DNA of 64,000 nt from Actinomycetota bacterium (GTDB taxonomy: Bacteria; Actinomycetota; Actinomycetes; S36-B12). The translations under genes were made by a program, and so were the position numbers. Below are positions 42,754 through 53,566 of the stretch, one piece after another. The stretch covers positions 26,339-90,338 of the forward strand of contig VGBL01000008.1 of the NCBI GenBank assembly GCA_016870515.1, written 5' to 3'. Numbering within the stretch: position 1 is the stretch's first letter; each line of letters begins with the position of its first letter. The notes beneath the pieces were generated by a model. The model was not told where the DNA came from. It searched no databases and was given only the letters and a program-made list of their open reading frames with translations.

Positions 42754-45035
42754 GGCACCTGCGGCTGATCCCGGCGGCCGTTGCTACGTGGGCCTGCGGC
42801 CTAGCGGTCATCGCCCTCGCTCCCGGGTCCGTCATCCCGGCGCGCATGAGCGGCGTACTCGCCATCGCCGTGGGCCTGGCCGTGCTGATCGTCCCGCGCC
42901 TTCGACTCCTTGCGCTCGCTGCGGTCCTGCTGGCGTCAGGAGTCGCCCTGATCACGGCATCCCTCTACGCGGAATCGATCACGCTAGGCCCGGTCGCACG
43001 CGCGGGCGCCGAGAGCCAGCGCGTGATCGCCGATCTGCTGGTCGGCGGCGACCTGAGGATGCGCGACGGCGTTGTCGAACAGCGCGCGCAGGTCGAGTCC
43101 CTGTCCAGTGTTGGTGGCGCTTGGCAGGTGCAGGCGCCGGTGCTCCTGCGCTCGGAGACCGCCTTCGCCATGGGCAGTCGCGTGCGCGTGACGGCGCGGG
43201 CGAGGCCCGGTGATGCGCTTCGCGGCTACGCCGCCGTCCTGTCGGTGGACGCCGATGAATACCTGCAGCCGCCGGGCCCGCTGCCCGCCATGGCCAACGC
43301 AGTGCGGGGCGGACTGCGCGAGGCCCTCGATGGCGCCGACCCGCGTGCGGCAGCCCTGGTCGAGGGTCTCGCGGTCGGTGACGAGTCCGCTCAGCCGCCC
43401 GGCCTGGCCGATCAGATGCGGGAATCGGGGCTCTCCCATCTGACCGCGGTGTCGGGTGGCAACACCGCGATCGTGGTGGGCGCGGTCCTCATCGGCACGG
43501 CACTCATCCGCATGGCGCTGGTCGGACGCGTGCTGTGCGCGCTCGGCGCGCTCGCGGCCTTCGTCGTCATCGTGGGGCCGCAGCCGAGCGTGCTGCGCGC
43601 CGCCGCGATGGGCGTCGTTGCCCTGGCGGCCATGATCTCCGGCGGTCGCCGTCGCGGTGTCGCCGCGCTGGCCGGAAGCGTGGTCGTCCTGATCGCCTGG
43701 TCACCCGGCCTGGCGGTCTCCTGGGGATTCCCCCTCTCCGTCGCCGCGACGGCCGGACTGTTGGCGCTGGCACCGCCGCTGCTGGCCCGCATGCGTGCCT
43801 TTACCGGCGTACGCCGTCACGTCGCCGAGGCGCTCGCGATGACGATTGCCGCGCAGGTGGCCACGTTGCCGCTCATCGCGGCCTTCGGCCAGGGCATCAG
43901 CCTGGTCTCCGTCCCGGCCAACCTGCTCGCGGCACCGGCGGTGGTACCCGTCACGGTGCTCGGCCTGCTCGCGGCGGTCATCTCTCCGGTGAGTGCGCCC
44001 GTCGCGCACCTGCTGGCGCGCTTCGCCGAGCCGCCTGCGGCCTGGATCGCTGCCGTGGCCGAGCATTCGGCCGCCCTGCCCGCCGCGACGCTGCCGTGGC
44101 CGGGTGGGCTGCCGGGAGCGGCGTTCGCCCTGGTGGTCGCTGCGGTGGCCATCTGGGTCATTCGACGTCGCCGGGGCCGACATGAGATGGCCTTCCAGCC
44201 GCGCGTCATCGCCGTGATCACCGTGGTCGTGGGCGTCGTCGCCGTCATCGCCCTGCGGCTGCCCGACAGAGCCGGGTGGCCGCCGCCGGGATGGGTGATG
44301 GTCGCCTGCGATGTCGGTCAGGGCGATGCACTCGTCCTGCGTGCGTCCGACACCGACGCTGTCCTGGTAGACGCCGGACCCGACCCCGAGCTCATTGATC
44401 GGTGCCTGTCCGATCTGGCTATCACGACGGTTGGCCTGCTCGTGCTCACGCATCCGCATGCCGACCATGTCGACGGAGTGCCGGGAGTCCTCGGCGGGCG
44501 CATGATCGACGAAGCACTCGTCTCGCCACTGCGCGAGCCGCCCGAGCAGGCGGAGAAGGTCAACGAGTGGTTGGCGGGGATCCCTGTGCGGACGGCGCGA
44601 GCGGGGGAGCGGCGTACGGTCGGTGGCGTCACCTTGACGACGCTGTGGCCGCAGCGCATCATTCGCGGTCCGGAGTCCGCACCCAACAATGCCAGCGTGG
44701 CCCTGCTCGCCGAGGTCGGCGGCGTCCGCATCCTGCTCCTGGGCGATGTCGAGACGGCCGCACAGGTCGCCCTTCGGACGTCGGTGGGGATGGATGGCGT
44801 CGATGTGGTGAAGGTGCCGCACCACGGCAGCCGCTACCAGGATCCGGCGCTCGCCAGCTGGACCGGCGGCCGCGTCGCGATCATCACCGTCGGCGCCGGC
44901 AACCGCTATGGCCATCCGGCGCCCGAGACGCTCGAGCAGTGGCGCTACGCCGGGGCGGTGATCGCGCGCACCGATGAGGTGGGCGACGTGGCGGTGGTGG
45001 CCGATCCGGGGATCGGGATCGTGTCGCGGCGCTAG
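42750..45035 (+). CDS. comEC: ComEC/Rec2 family competence protein
   Basis: SGLSHLTAVSGGNTAIV; metallo-beta-lactamase VLTHPHADHVDG; GTG start overlaps the comEA stop. Confidence 0.94.
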   Translation: MRHLRLIPAAVATWACGLAVIALAPGSVIPARMSGVLAIAVGLAVLIVPRLRLLALAAVLLASGVALITASLYAESITLGPVARAGAESQRVIADLLVGGDLRMRDGVVEQRAQVESLSSVGGAWQVQAPVLLRSETAFAMGSRVRVTARARPGDALRGYAAVLSVDADEYLQPPGPLPAMANAVRGGLREALDGADPRAAALVEGLAVGDESAQPPGLADQMRESGLSHLTAVSGGNTAIVVGAVLIGTALIRMALVGRVLCALGALAAFVVIVGPQPSVLRAAAMGVVALAAMISGGRRRGVAALAGSVVVLIAWSPGLAVSWGFPLSVAATAGLLALAPPLLARMRAFTGVRRHVAEALAMTIAAQVATLPLIAAFGQGISLVSVPANLLAAPAVVPVTVLGLLAAVISPVSAPVAHLLARFAEPPAAWIAAVAEHSAALPAATLPWPGGLPGAAFALVVAAVAIWVIRRRRGRHEMAFQPRVIAVITVVVGVVAVIALRLPDRAGWPPPGWVMVACDVGQGDALVLRASDTDAVLVDAGPDPELIDRCLSDLAITTVGLLVLTHPHADHVDGVPGVLGGRMIDEALVSPLREPPEQAEKVNEWLAGIPVRTARAGERRTVGGVTLTTLWPQRIIRGPESAPNNASVALLAEVGGVRILLLGDVETAAQVALRTSVGMDGVDVVKVPHHGSRYQDPALASWTGGRVAIITVGAGNRYGHPAPETLEQWRYAGAVIARTDEVGDVAVVADPGIGIVSRR

Positions 45036-46033
45036 GCGTTGGCGGACGGCGAGGCCGTGCGTACGACGAACTCCTCGAGCACGTGGAGCTTTTGGTCGAC
45101 ATCGAGGGAGTCGCCCGGGCGCAGACCGCCCTTCATCGCGACGTCGACACCGCTCAGCGTGACGGTCGCCTTGGCCAGGCGATCCGGGCGCCACCTCTTG
45201 GCCCGGGCGCGCACGTTGCGCACCTGCCAGTCGAACTTGATGCCGGTTTCCTGCATGACGTCGGCGTCGCTGGCCGACGGGGGCATGCCCTGGATTCGGG
45301 CCATGTTGCGCAAGCCGCTCGCGATAGCGGCTGTGATGGCCGGTCCGACACCGGCCCGTCCACTGCCCTCCACGGCCCACCGCAGGTCGCGCAGGGCTTC
45401 GACGGGGCGGCGTTCCCAGATCGAGTCGGACACGCGGTAGCCCTGCATGTCGGCGATGCCCCCGAAGTAGGCGCGTACGTCGTCGTCGGTGATCGGGTCG
45501 CCTTCGAGGTCGGTGCACAGCTGGTTGATCGCGCCGACCAGGAGCGGCAGATCGTGGCCGATGGCGTCGTAGAGCGCCCGCAGCGCATCGGGGGTGGCCT
45601 TGCGGCCGTGCCGGCGTACCTCCTCGAGCAGGAAGTCCTGGGTGGCGCGGCCCTTCTTCAGCGCGGAGCAGGACACCTCGGCGGCTCCCGCGCCGCGAAT
45701 GGCCGTGAGGTAGCGCTTGCCCTTCACGCCGCCGGGATGGTGCACGACGACGGCGAAGGAGTCGGGTGGGTCGGCGATGGCCTGCTCGAGCACGGCGAAT
45801 GTCACGTCGTCGAACTGGTCAGCGCCGTCGATGATGACGAGGGTCGTGTCGCCGAAGAGGGTGGGGCTGAGCGCCCCCGCGAGGGCCTCGGGGGTGGCGT
45901 CGCCGAGGATGATCGTCTGGACGGTCGGCGTCTGGCCGAATCGCTCGCGGGCGGCGGTGCGCGCATCCGTGAGGGCGCGGTCGACGAGCACCTGCTCGGA
46001 ACCCATGATCAATGTCAGGGGGAGGCTCGCCAC
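45032..46033 (-). CDS. holA: DNA polymerase III subunit delta
   Basis: LTLIMGSEQVLVDRALTDAR; position next to comEC and rpsT. Confidence 0.93.
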   Translation of the reverse strand: MASLPLTLIMGSEQVLVDRALTDARTAARERFGQTPTVQTIILGDATPEALAGALSPTLFGDTTLVIIDGADQFDDVTFAVLEQAIADPPDSFAVVVHHPGGVKGKRYLTAIRGAGAAEVSCSALKKGRATQDFLLEEVRRHGRKATPDALRALYDAIGHDLPLLVGAINQLCTDLEGDPITDDDVRAYFGGIADMQGYRVSDSIWERRPVEALRDLRWAVEGSGRAGVGPAITAAIASGLRNMARIQGMPPSASDADVMQETGIKFDWQVRNVRARAKRWRPDRLAKATVTLSGVDVAMKGGLRPGDSLDVDQKLHVLEEFVVRTASPSANA

Positions 46034-46093
46034 GGGGTCAGCATGCCACCTGAAATGCCACCGGCCGGGTAGCGCCCGACGGGGGAGGGACGG

Positions 46094-46354
46094 CTAGAGG
46101 GAGGCGGCCTTCTTGGCGATCGCCGACTTGCGGTTGGCTGCCTGGTTCTTGTGGATGACGCCCTTACTCGCTGCCTTGTCGAGGCTGCGGCAGGCATCGC
46201 CAGCGGCTTCCTTGGCCTTGGCGGCGTCGCCAGAGGCGGCGGCCTCGCGGAACTTGCGCACGGAGGTCTTCAGGGACGACTTCACAGCCTTGTTGCGCTG
46301 CCGCGCCTTCTCATTGGTGCGGTTGCGCTTGATCTGTGACTTGATGTTGGCCAC
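46094..46354 (-). CDS. rpsT: 30S ribosomal protein S20
   Basis: [42 protein letters not shown] start. Confidence 0.97.
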   Translation of the reverse strand: MANIKSQIKRNRTNEKARQRNKAVKSSLKTSVRKFREAAASGDAAKAKEAAGDACRSLDKAASKGVIHKNQAANRKSAIAKKAASL

Positions 46355-46377
46355 GAAGCCTCTGCCTCTCATGAACG

Positions 46378-46402
46378 TCGGCCCGCCCTGGGCAGGCCGA
46401 CC
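46378..46402 (-). promoter_or_regulatory. hairpin in the rpsT 5' leader
   Basis: GTCGGCCTGCCCAGGGCGGGCCGAC on the minus strand, a near-perfect stem just upstream of rpsT. Confidence 0.45.
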
Positions 46403-46505
46403 GAGGGGAAAGGCTACCGGGGGCGCCTTGTGGAGGCCAAATGCGGGTCCGGGACACGCCTAGGGCCCCAGGGCCCCCCACCTCCCCTAGGCGCACTAAT
46501 GTGGT

Positions 46506-46540
46506 GAGTGGCCGCTAACCCCCTGAGATAGCGACCAGTC
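46506..46540. repeat. stem-loop GAGTGGCCGCTA-N11-TAGCGACCAGTC upstream of lepA
   Basis: 12-nt arms pairing at 10 of 12 positions around ACCCCCTGAGA. Confidence 0.6.
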
Positions 46541-46598
46541 GGCGCAACGGTGCGCGGTGCCGGAATGCCCCATCTGCTCCCCATGGGAGCATAGGTCG

Positions 46599-48434
46599 GT
46601 GCCCGCCCCCGCCCCCGGCAAGACCGATCCGGCGATGATCCGCAACTTCTGCATCATCGCCCACATCGACCACGGCAAGTCCACCCTGGCGGACCGGATG
46701 CTCCAGATCACCGGCGTGGTGGACGACCGCCAGATGCGGGCCCAGTACCTCGACCGCATGGATATCGAGCGGGAGCGCGGCATCACCATCAAGTCCCAGG
46801 CCGTCCGCCTGCCCTATCGCGCTGCCGACGGCCGCGACTACGTCCTCAATCTCATCGACACCCCCGGCCACGTCGACTTCACCTACGAGGTCTCCCGCAG
46901 CCTGGCGGCCTGCGAGGGGGCGGTGCTGCTGGTCGATGCCGCCCAGGGCATCGAGGCGCAGACCCTGGCCAACCTCTGCCTCGCGCTCGAGAACGACCTG
47001 CAGATCATTCCCGTGCTCAACAAGATCGATCTGCCGGCGGCCCAACCCGAGAAGTACGCGGCGGAACTCGCCCACATCATCGGCTGCTCGCCCGACGACG
47101 TCCTACGGGTCTCGGCGAAGACCGGCGACGGTGTCGGCGACCTGCTCGAGGAGGTCGTGCGGTCGGTCCCGCCCCCTGTCGGCGACGCCAACGCGCCTTT
47201 GCGTGCCCTCATCTTCGATTCGGTCTACGACACCTACCGCGGCGTCGTGACCTACGTGCGCGTCATCGACGGTCGCGTGTCCACGCGTGAGCGCATCGCC
47301 ATGATGTCGACGAAGGTGACGCACGACCTGCTCGAAGTCGGCGTCATCTCGCCCGAGACCATGGCCGCGGCCGCGATCGGCGTGGGCGAGGTGGGCTACC
47401 TCATCACCGGCGTCAAGGACGTGCGTCAATCTCGTGTCGGTGACACTGTTACCAGCGCGCAAAAGGGAGCAACCCAGGCCCTCGGCGGCTACCGCGACCC
47501 CAAGCCGATGGTCTTCTCGGGCCTCTACCCCATCGACGGCTCCGACTATCCGGCCCTGCGCGATGCGCTCGACAAGCTCAAGCTCAACGACGCAGCGCTC
47601 GTCTACGAGCCGGAGACCTCGGTCGCGCTCGGGTTCGGCTTCCGCTGCGGCTTCCTCGGCCTGCTCCACCTAGAGATCGTGCGCGAGCGACTCGAGCGTG
47701 AGTTCAATCTCGACCTCATCTCCACGGCACCCAACGTCGTCTACTCGGTGCGCAAGGACGACGGCAGCGAGGTCATCGTCACCAACCCGTCGGAGTTCCC
47801 CACCGGCAAGGTCGCCGAGGTCTTCGAGCCGGTCGTACGCGCGACGATCCTGTCGCCCTCCGACTTCGTCGGCACGATCATGGAGCTATGCCAGGCGCGA
47901 CGCGGCGGGCTTCTCGGCATGGACTACCTCAGTCAAGACCGCGTGGAGCTTCGCTACACCCTGCCTTTGGCCGAGATCGTCTTCGACTTCTTCGATCAGC
48001 TCAAGTCGCGCACCAAGGGCTACGCATCCCTTGACTACGAGACGAGCGGTGAGCAGTCCGCCGACCTCGTGAAGGTCGACATACTCCTGCACGGCGACAC
48101 CGTCGATGCCTTCAGCGCCATCGTGCACAAGGACAAGGCCTATGCCTACGGCGTTGCCATGACCGCCAAGCTGCGCGAGCTCATACCGCGCCAGCAGTTC
48201 GAGGTGCCCATCCAGGCAGCCATCGGCTCGCGCGTCATTGCCCGGGAGACCGTGCGAGCCATGCGCAAGGACGTGCTGGCCAAGTGCTACGGCGGTGACA
48301 TCACCCGCAAGCGCAAGCTGCTTGAGAAGCAGAAGGAAGGCAAGAAGCGTATGAAGATGGTGGGCCGAGTCGAGGTGCCCCAGGAGGCCTTTATCGCGGC
48401 GCTGTCGACCGGCGAGGAATCCGCCAAGAAGTAA
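46599..48434 (+). CDS. lepA: elongation factor 4 (LepA)
   Basis: [44 protein letters not shown]-terminal [28 protein letters not shown]. Confidence 0.98.
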   Translation: MPAPAPGKTDPAMIRNFCIIAHIDHGKSTLADRMLQITGVVDDRQMRAQYLDRMDIERERGITIKSQAVRLPYRAADGRDYVLNLIDTPGHVDFTYEVSRSLAACEGAVLLVDAAQGIEAQTLANLCLALENDLQIIPVLNKIDLPAAQPEKYAAELAHIIGCSPDDVLRVSAKTGDGVGDLLEEVVRSVPPPVGDANAPLRALIFDSVYDTYRGVVTYVRVIDGRVSTRERIAMMSTKVTHDLLEVGVISPETMAAAAIGVGEVGYLITGVKDVRQSRVGDTVTSAQKGATQALGGYRDPKPMVFSGLYPIDGSDYPALRDALDKLKLNDAALVYEPETSVALGFGFRCGFLGLLHLEIVRERLEREFNLDLISTAPNVVYSVRKDDGSEVIVTNPSEFPTGKVAEVFEPVVRATILSPSDFVGTIMELCQARRGGLLGMDYLSQDRVELRYTLPLAEIVFDFFDQLKSRTKGYASLDYETSGEQSADLVKVDILLHGDTVDAFSAIVHKDKAYAYGVAMTAKLRELIPRQQFEVPIQAAIGSRVIARETVRAMRKDVLAKCYGGDITRKRKLLEKQKEGKKRMKMVGRVEVPQEAFIAALSTGEESAKK

Positions 48435-48860
48435 TCAGACAGAGCGAACGTTGACCGTGACGATCGTCTGATCGCCCATGGGCACGCCGAGCAGTGTCAC
48501 GACGTAGCCAAAGGCCCGAAACCCCCACATGCCATTGGCCCCGGGCGGGATGAGGGCGTCGATCGCCCAGCCGTTGTTCTGCAGGTAGAGGGCGTAGTCG
48601 TTGATGGCCTGAGTCTGATTGCCCGCCGAGGCGTATTGCGCCGTGAAGTTGCCGTTGGTCCCGCTGGCGCTCACCAGAGTGAAGCCGGGAACGGGCGGAA
48701 GTTGGCTCGGCCAGCCCTCGGGAAGCTGGGCCGGGCCGGCGGGGGACGTCGGTGCCGGCGCGGGAGCACTCGACGTCGTGCCGGAGTCCGCCCCCCCGCC
48801 GCACGCGGCGAGCGTGACGGCGAGGGCGGCGGCACCGACTGCGATGAGGGCTCGTCGCAT
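48435..48860 (-). CDS. small lipoprotein of unknown function
   Basis: Lipobox LAACGGG after hydrophobic N-terminus; 141 aa. Confidence 0.8.
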   Translation of the reverse strand: MRRALIAVGAAALAVTLAACGGGADSGTTSSAPAPAPTSPAGPAQLPEGWPSQLPPVPGFTLVSASGTNGNFTAQYASAGNQTQAINDYALYLQNNGWAIDALIPPGANGMWGFRAFGYVVTLLGVPMGDQTIVTVNVRSV

Positions 48861-49250
48861 CTACTTGACGAGCCTGAGGGTCAGGGGATAGCGGTATTCG
48901 ATGCCGTCCTTGTTCTTGAGGCCGGCGATGATGCAGAAGACGATGTTCAGGATAATCACGGCCAAGATGAGGAAGGCGCCGATCACCACGATCGTCAGGA
49001 TCAGGCTGACGATGTAGGCGATCGTGACGGTGATCTGGAAGTTCAGCGCCTCCGTTGACTCCTTCTTCACGAAGGCGCTTCGGGGACCGAACACCAGCAT
49101 CACGATGAGGGGCCCGATGAAGCCCAGGATGATGCCCGAGAGCTGGGCGAGCATGGCCCACGTGCGCTCGTCGGACTGCGACATGGGCCGCTCGCCACCC
49201 GATGGCGGCGGAGCGGCGGGCGGGGGCGGTGGCGGTTGGGTTGGTGACAT
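48861..49250 (-). CDS. DUF4870 domain membrane protein
   Basis: MSPTQPPPPPPAAPPPSGGERPMSQSDERTWAMLAQLSGIILGFIGPLIVMLVFG; start trimmed to the SD-linked ATG. Confidence 0.85.
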   Translation of the reverse strand: MSPTQPPPPPPAAPPPSGGERPMSQSDERTWAMLAQLSGIILGFIGPLIVMLVFGPRSAFVKKESTEALNFQITVTIAYIVSLILTIVVIGAFLILAVIILNIVFCIIAGLKNKDGIEYRYPLTLRLVK

Positions 49251-49324
49251 AGTGCCTCCTAAGTGGGAACTGCCCTTCCAATGTACGGCGCCCGGGGCCC
49301 TGACTTCTCGCTCGACGGAGGACA

Positions 49325-50494
49325 ATGAGCCAGGTGTCGTGGCTCGAGGCAGTGTCAGGTCGCTCGATCCGATCCCCATGGGGCATCTACCTCCATGTCC
49401 CCTACTGCGCCTCCCGCTGCGGCTACTGCGACTTCAACACCTATACGGCGGCCGAGCTCGGGCCCGGCGTCAGTCAATCGTCGTACGCTCACGCTCTCAT
49501 CGGCGAACTCCGCCTTGCACGCAGCGCCCTACCGGATGCGCCCCCCGTGGATACCATCTTCATCGGAGGCGGGACGCCGACCCTGCTGGGCGCCGCCGCC
49601 CTCGTGCGAATCTTGGAGACGGTCGGCAGCGAGTTCGGCCTGGCAGCGTCGGCGGAAATCACCACGGAGGCCAACCCCGATTCGATCGATCGCCAGGGTC
49701 TGGAGGTCCTGCGCAACGCGGGATTCACCCGCATCTCCTTCGGCGTGCAGAGTCTTGCGCCCCAGGTCCTGGACACCTTGGAGCGCACGCACACGCCGGG
49801 TCGCTCGCTTGCGGCGCTTCGCGAAGCTCGACAAGCGGGATTCGAGCACATAAGTGCCGACCTCATTTACGGCACTCCGGGTGAGTCCGACGACGATCTT
49901 GCGCTGTCCGTTGACGGCGTGCTGGAAACGGGAATCGATCACCTCTCGGCCTATGCCCTCATCGTCGAGCCCGGCACTCGACTGGCCAGGCAGGTGGGAC
50001 GAGGCGATATCCCGCTACCCGACGACGACATCGCGGCGGATCGCTACGAGATGGTCGACCGGCTCGCGACCCGCGCCGGCATGCAGTGGTACGAGGTCTC
50101 CAATTGGGCGCGCCCGGAGGGGGAGTGCCGACACAACCTTGGCTATTGGCGCGGCGCCGACTGGTGGGGGGCGGGCCCGGGAGCCCATGGCCACCTGGGC
50201 AGCCTGCGCTGGTGGAACCTCAAGCATCCGGCCGCTTACACCGCGCGCATTGATGCCGGGGAGCTACCCGTCGATGGCTGGGAGGCGCTCACCGCTGACG
50301 ATGCCCGACTCGAGGACGCGATGCTGCGCATCCGCGTGCGCGACGGCCTGCCGTGCGGGCAGCTGACCGTGGACTCGATGGCCGGACTCGTCGATGACGG
50401 CCTGGTGCGGATCACCACCCAGGGCAACGCCGTACTCACCGACCGAGGACGCCTGCTCGCCGATCTGGTCGTGCGTCGGCTTGCCTTTCGGTAG
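49325..50494 (+). CDS. hemW: HemW-like radical SAM protein (coproporphyrinogen III oxidase-like)
   Basis: GIYLHVPYCASRCGYCDFNTYTA; IFIGGGTPTLL; EANPDSIDRQGLEVLRNAGFTRISFGVQS. Confidence 0.94.
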   Translation: MSQVSWLEAVSGRSIRSPWGIYLHVPYCASRCGYCDFNTYTAAELGPGVSQSSYAHALIGELRLARSALPDAPPVDTIFIGGGTPTLLGAAALVRILETVGSEFGLAASAEITTEANPDSIDRQGLEVLRNAGFTRISFGVQSLAPQVLDTLERTHTPGRSLAALREARQAGFEHISADLIYGTPGESDDDLALSVDGVLETGIDHLSAYALIVEPGTRLARQVGRGDIPLPDDDIAADRYEMVDRLATRAGMQWYEVSNWARPEGECRHNLGYWRGADWWGAGPGAHGHLGSLRWWNLKHPAAYTARIDAGELPVDGWEALTADDARLEDAMLRIRVRDGLPCGQLTVDSMAGLVDDGLVRITTQGNAVLTDRGRLLADLVVRRLAFR

Positions 50495-50610
50495 GCGCGC
50501 AGGGGCTGCCCGCCGGGTCAGGCGCCCTTAGGGCGCGAAAGACGCTCAGGGGTGGGCTGGGTCACGGCGACCCCTCGTCAACAGGCTCCATGGAGCCCCA
50601 ACGCGTAGAC

Positions 50611-50637
50611 TTGGCACTCAAGCCGGGGGAGTGCCAA
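50611..50637. promoter_or_regulatory. CIRCE operator (HrcA binding site)
   Basis: TTGGCACTC-N9-GAGTGCCAA, perfect inverted repeat with 9-nt spacer, 27 nt upstream of hrcA. Confidence 0.93.
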
Positions 50638-50664
50638 GCAGACCCGTATCGGAGGTGAGGGCGC

Positions 50665-51675
50665 GTGCTCGAGGATCGCCGTCTCGCCGTCCTGCGGGCC
50701 ATCGTCGAGGACTACGTCTGCACGCGCGAGCCAGTCGGCAGCAAGGCACTGGTCGAGCGCTACCCACTCGGCGTCTCATCGGCCACCATCCGCAATGACA
50801 TGGCGGCGCTTGAGGAGGAGGGCTACATCGCCCAGCCCCACACCAGCGCTGGCCGCATTCCGACCGACCTCGGCTACCGCGCCTTCGTCGACCGGCTCTC
50901 CGGCGTCAAGCCCCTTTCGCCGGCCGAACGTCGGGCCATCTCCAACTTCCTGGCCGGCGCCGTCGACCTCGATGACGTCATGGCACGCAGCGTGCGACTT
51001 CTCGCGCAGCTGACCCGTCAGGTAGCACTCGTCCAATACCCCTCTCTCGTGCAATCCACTGTCCTGCACCTCGAGATCGTGCGGCTGAGTTCCACTCGCG
51101 TACTCCTGGTGCTTATCGCCGCTACCGGCCGTGTGGAGCAGCGGTCGGTGGACCTTCCCGCCCCCGTATCGGAGGGATTCGTCACCGCACTTCGCTCGCG
51201 CCTGCTCACGGCCATCATCGGCCAGCGCTGCACCGATCTGTCCGGTCGCATGGAGGGGCTGGCCGAGCAGTTCCCCGCCGACGAGCGACCCAGCGCCCAG
51301 GCCATCATCGCCACGCTGCTGGAGGCGACCGTCGAGAGCGAGGAGCGCCGCGTGATGCTGGGCGGCACCGCCAACCTCGCGCGCTACCGTGACTCCTTCT
51401 CCACCCTCGAGCCCGTGCTCGAAGCCCTCGAGGAGCAGGTCGTGCTGCTGCGACTGCTGGGCGAGGTGTCGGGGCAGGTGAGCGTGCGGATCGGCCACGA
51501 GAATCCCGTCGAGGACCTGCAGTCAACCAGCGTCGTCGCAGCCGGCTACGGACGTGGATCCGCGGTGGCTGCGGGCGTCGGCGTCCTGGGTCCGACGCAC
51601 ATGGACTACCCCGGCACGATGGCCGCCGTGCACGCCGTCGCGCAGTACCTCAGCCGGATCCTGGACGAAAACTAG
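50665..51675 (+). CDS. hrcA: heat-inducible transcriptional repressor HrcA
   Basis: [71 protein letters not shown]. Confidence 0.98.
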   Translation: MLEDRRLAVLRAIVEDYVCTREPVGSKALVERYPLGVSSATIRNDMAALEEEGYIAQPHTSAGRIPTDLGYRAFVDRLSGVKPLSPAERRAISNFLAGAVDLDDVMARSVRLLAQLTRQVALVQYPSLVQSTVLHLEIVRLSSTRVLLVLIAATGRVEQRSVDLPAPVSEGFVTALRSRLLTAIIGQRCTDLSGRMEGLAEQFPADERPSAQAIIATLLEATVESEERRVMLGGTANLARYRDSFSTLEPVLEALEEQVVLLRLLGEVSGQVSVRIGHENPVEDLQSTSVVAAGYGRGSAVAAGVGVLGPTHMDYPGTMAAVHAVAQYLSRILDEN

Positions 51676-51679
51676 CGAC

Positions 51680-52810
51680 GTGGCGACCGACTACTACGCC
51701 ATGCTCAGCGTCTCCCGGGATGCATCGCCCGATGAGATCAAGCGCGCCTACCGCAAGCTCGCTCGCGAATTGCATCCCGACGTCAACCAGGACCCAGGCA
51801 GCCAGGAGCGCTTCAAGGAGGTCACGGCCGCCTACGAGGTACTCAGCGATCCTGAGAAGCGTCAGATGTACGACCTCGGGGGTGACCCGCTCCGCGCGAG
51901 CGGCGGCGGATTCGGCGCGACCTTCGACTTCTCCGACCTGATGGATGCCTTCTTCGGGGGAGGCCAGCAGCGCGGACCGCGGCCGCGCATGCGACGTGGG
52001 CAGGACGCTCTCATTCGCATGCAGGTGGACCTTGCCGAGGCAATGTTCGGTGGCACTCGCGAGATCCAGGTCGATACGGCGGTGCGATGCAACGCCTGCG
52101 CGGGAGCCGGCGCATCGCCGGGCACCGAGCCCACGATGTGCCCGATGTGCAAAGGACGCGGCGAGATTCAGAATGTCCAGAGGTCGTTCCTAGGCCAGGT
52201 CATGACCTCTCGGCCGTGTCCGCAGTGCCAGGGCTTCGGCACGACCATCCCGCATCCGTGCGTCGAATGCTCGGGCGACGGACGCGTGCGCACGCGTGCC
52301 AATCTGACGGTGACGATTCCGCCAGGCGTCGACACCGGCACGCGCATTCAGCTTGCGGGCCAGGGAGAAGTCGGCCCTGGTGGCGGCGATCCTGGTGACC
52401 TCTTCGTCGAGATCGTCCAGGAGCCACATCCGGTCTTCGAGCGCCGCGGAGACGATTTGCTCTGCACCGTGGAAGTCCCTATGACGGCGGCCGCACTCGG
52501 CACGACCATGACCCTCGAGACACTCGACGGCTACGAGACCGTCGATATCAAGGCGGGCACCCAACCCGGGTCGGTCATGACGCTTCGTGCGCGGGGCGTT
52601 CCCCGCCTGCGCGGCGCGGGGCGTGGTGACCTGCACGTGCATCTAGATGTCCGCACCCCGACACGACTCGACGTCGAGCAGGAGCAGCTCGTGCGCCAGC
52701 TCGCCGAGATCCGCGGCGAGGAGGGGGCCGTCCTGCGCACCCAGCACGACGAGGATCCAGCCGCCGGCGGGCTCTTCTCCCGGTTGCGCGGCGCCTTCAG
52801 CGGGCGCTGA
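51680..52810 (+). CDS. dnaJ: molecular chaperone DnaJ
   Basis: DYYAMLSVSRDASPDEIKRAYRKLARELHPDVNQD; zinc-finger CxxCxG repeats. Confidence 0.97.
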   Translation: MATDYYAMLSVSRDASPDEIKRAYRKLARELHPDVNQDPGSQERFKEVTAAYEVLSDPEKRQMYDLGGDPLRASGGGFGATFDFSDLMDAFFGGGQQRGPRPRMRRGQDALIRMQVDLAEAMFGGTREIQVDTAVRCNACAGAGASPGTEPTMCPMCKGRGEIQNVQRSFLGQVMTSRPCPQCQGFGTTIPHPCVECSGDGRVRTRANLTVTIPPGVDTGTRIQLAGQGEVGPGGGDPGDLFVEIVQEPHPVFERRGDDLLCTVEVPMTAAALGTTMTLETLDGYETVDIKAGTQPGSVMTLRARGVPRLRGAGRGDLHVHLDVRTPTRLDVEQEQLVRQLAEIRGEEGAVLRTQHDEDPAAGGLFSRLRGAFSGR

Positions 52811-53550
52811 TGTCAAGGCCAGTGTTCTTTGCCGACGATCTGGGTGATGCGGCAATCGGCGGGGTGCTGGGGCTCGATGGCCCCGAGGGCCACCATGCCG
52901 CCCAGGTCGTGAGACTCCGCGAAGGCGAGCACGTCGACATCGTCAATGGTGCCGGTCGCCGCATCCACGCCACGGTCCGCGATGTCCGACGCGATCGTAT
53001 CGACGTATCGATCGACCAGATCCTTGACGAGCCGGCGCCTGAACCCCGCGTCGTGGTGATCCAGGCGCTCGCCAAGGGTGACCGTAGCGAACGCGCCGTG
53101 GAGACCATGACTGAGATCGGTGTCGATGTCGTCGTGCCCTGGGCCGCGGCCCACTCGGTCAGCCAATGGCGGGGAGACAAGGCCCAACGCGGGGTCGACA
53201 AGTGGCGGATGACGGCCCGCGGTGCTGCCAAGCAGGCGCGTCGGTCGCGATTCCCTGACGTGCTGCCCCTGGCCGAGACCAGGCAGCTGCGCGACATCGT
53301 GCAGGGGGCGTCGCTGGCCCTGCTCCTCGACGAGGGTGCAAGCGCCCCCCTCTCGGCCGTGAGCATCCCCGACCACGGCGATGTCGTCATCATCGTCGGA
53401 CCCGAAGGTGGCATGAGTGCTGCCGAGCACGACACCGTGACATCGTGGGGCGCCCGGCCGGTGCACCTCGGCCCCAATATCCTGCGCACCTCGACAGCCG
53501 GGTCGGTCGCCGCTGCGATGGTGCTGTCAGCCACAGCCCGCTGGCGGTAA
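52810..53550 (+). CDS. rsmE: 16S rRNA (uracil1498-N3)-methyltransferase
   Basis: HHAAQVVRLREGEHVDIVNGAG; VIIVGPEGGMSAAEHDT; LGPNILRTSTAGSVAAAMVL. Confidence 0.95.
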   Translation: MSRPVFFADDLGDAAIGGVLGLDGPEGHHAAQVVRLREGEHVDIVNGAGRRIHATVRDVRRDRIDVSIDQILDEPAPEPRVVVIQALAKGDRSERAVETMTEIGVDVVVPWAAAHSVSQWRGDKAQRGVDKWRMTARGAAKQARRSRFPDVLPLAETRQLRDIVQGASLALLLDEGASAPLSAVSIPDHGDVVIIVGPEGGMSAAEHDTVTSWGARPVHLGPNILRTSTAGSVAAAMVLSATARWR

Positions 53551-53566
53551 GCCCTAGCATTCACCC

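Noticed and set aside
50522-50536. GCGCCC-TTA-GGGCGC hairpin downstream of hemW
   Set aside because: 6-bp stem with 3-nt loop and no T tract; could be a weak terminator but is not informative.
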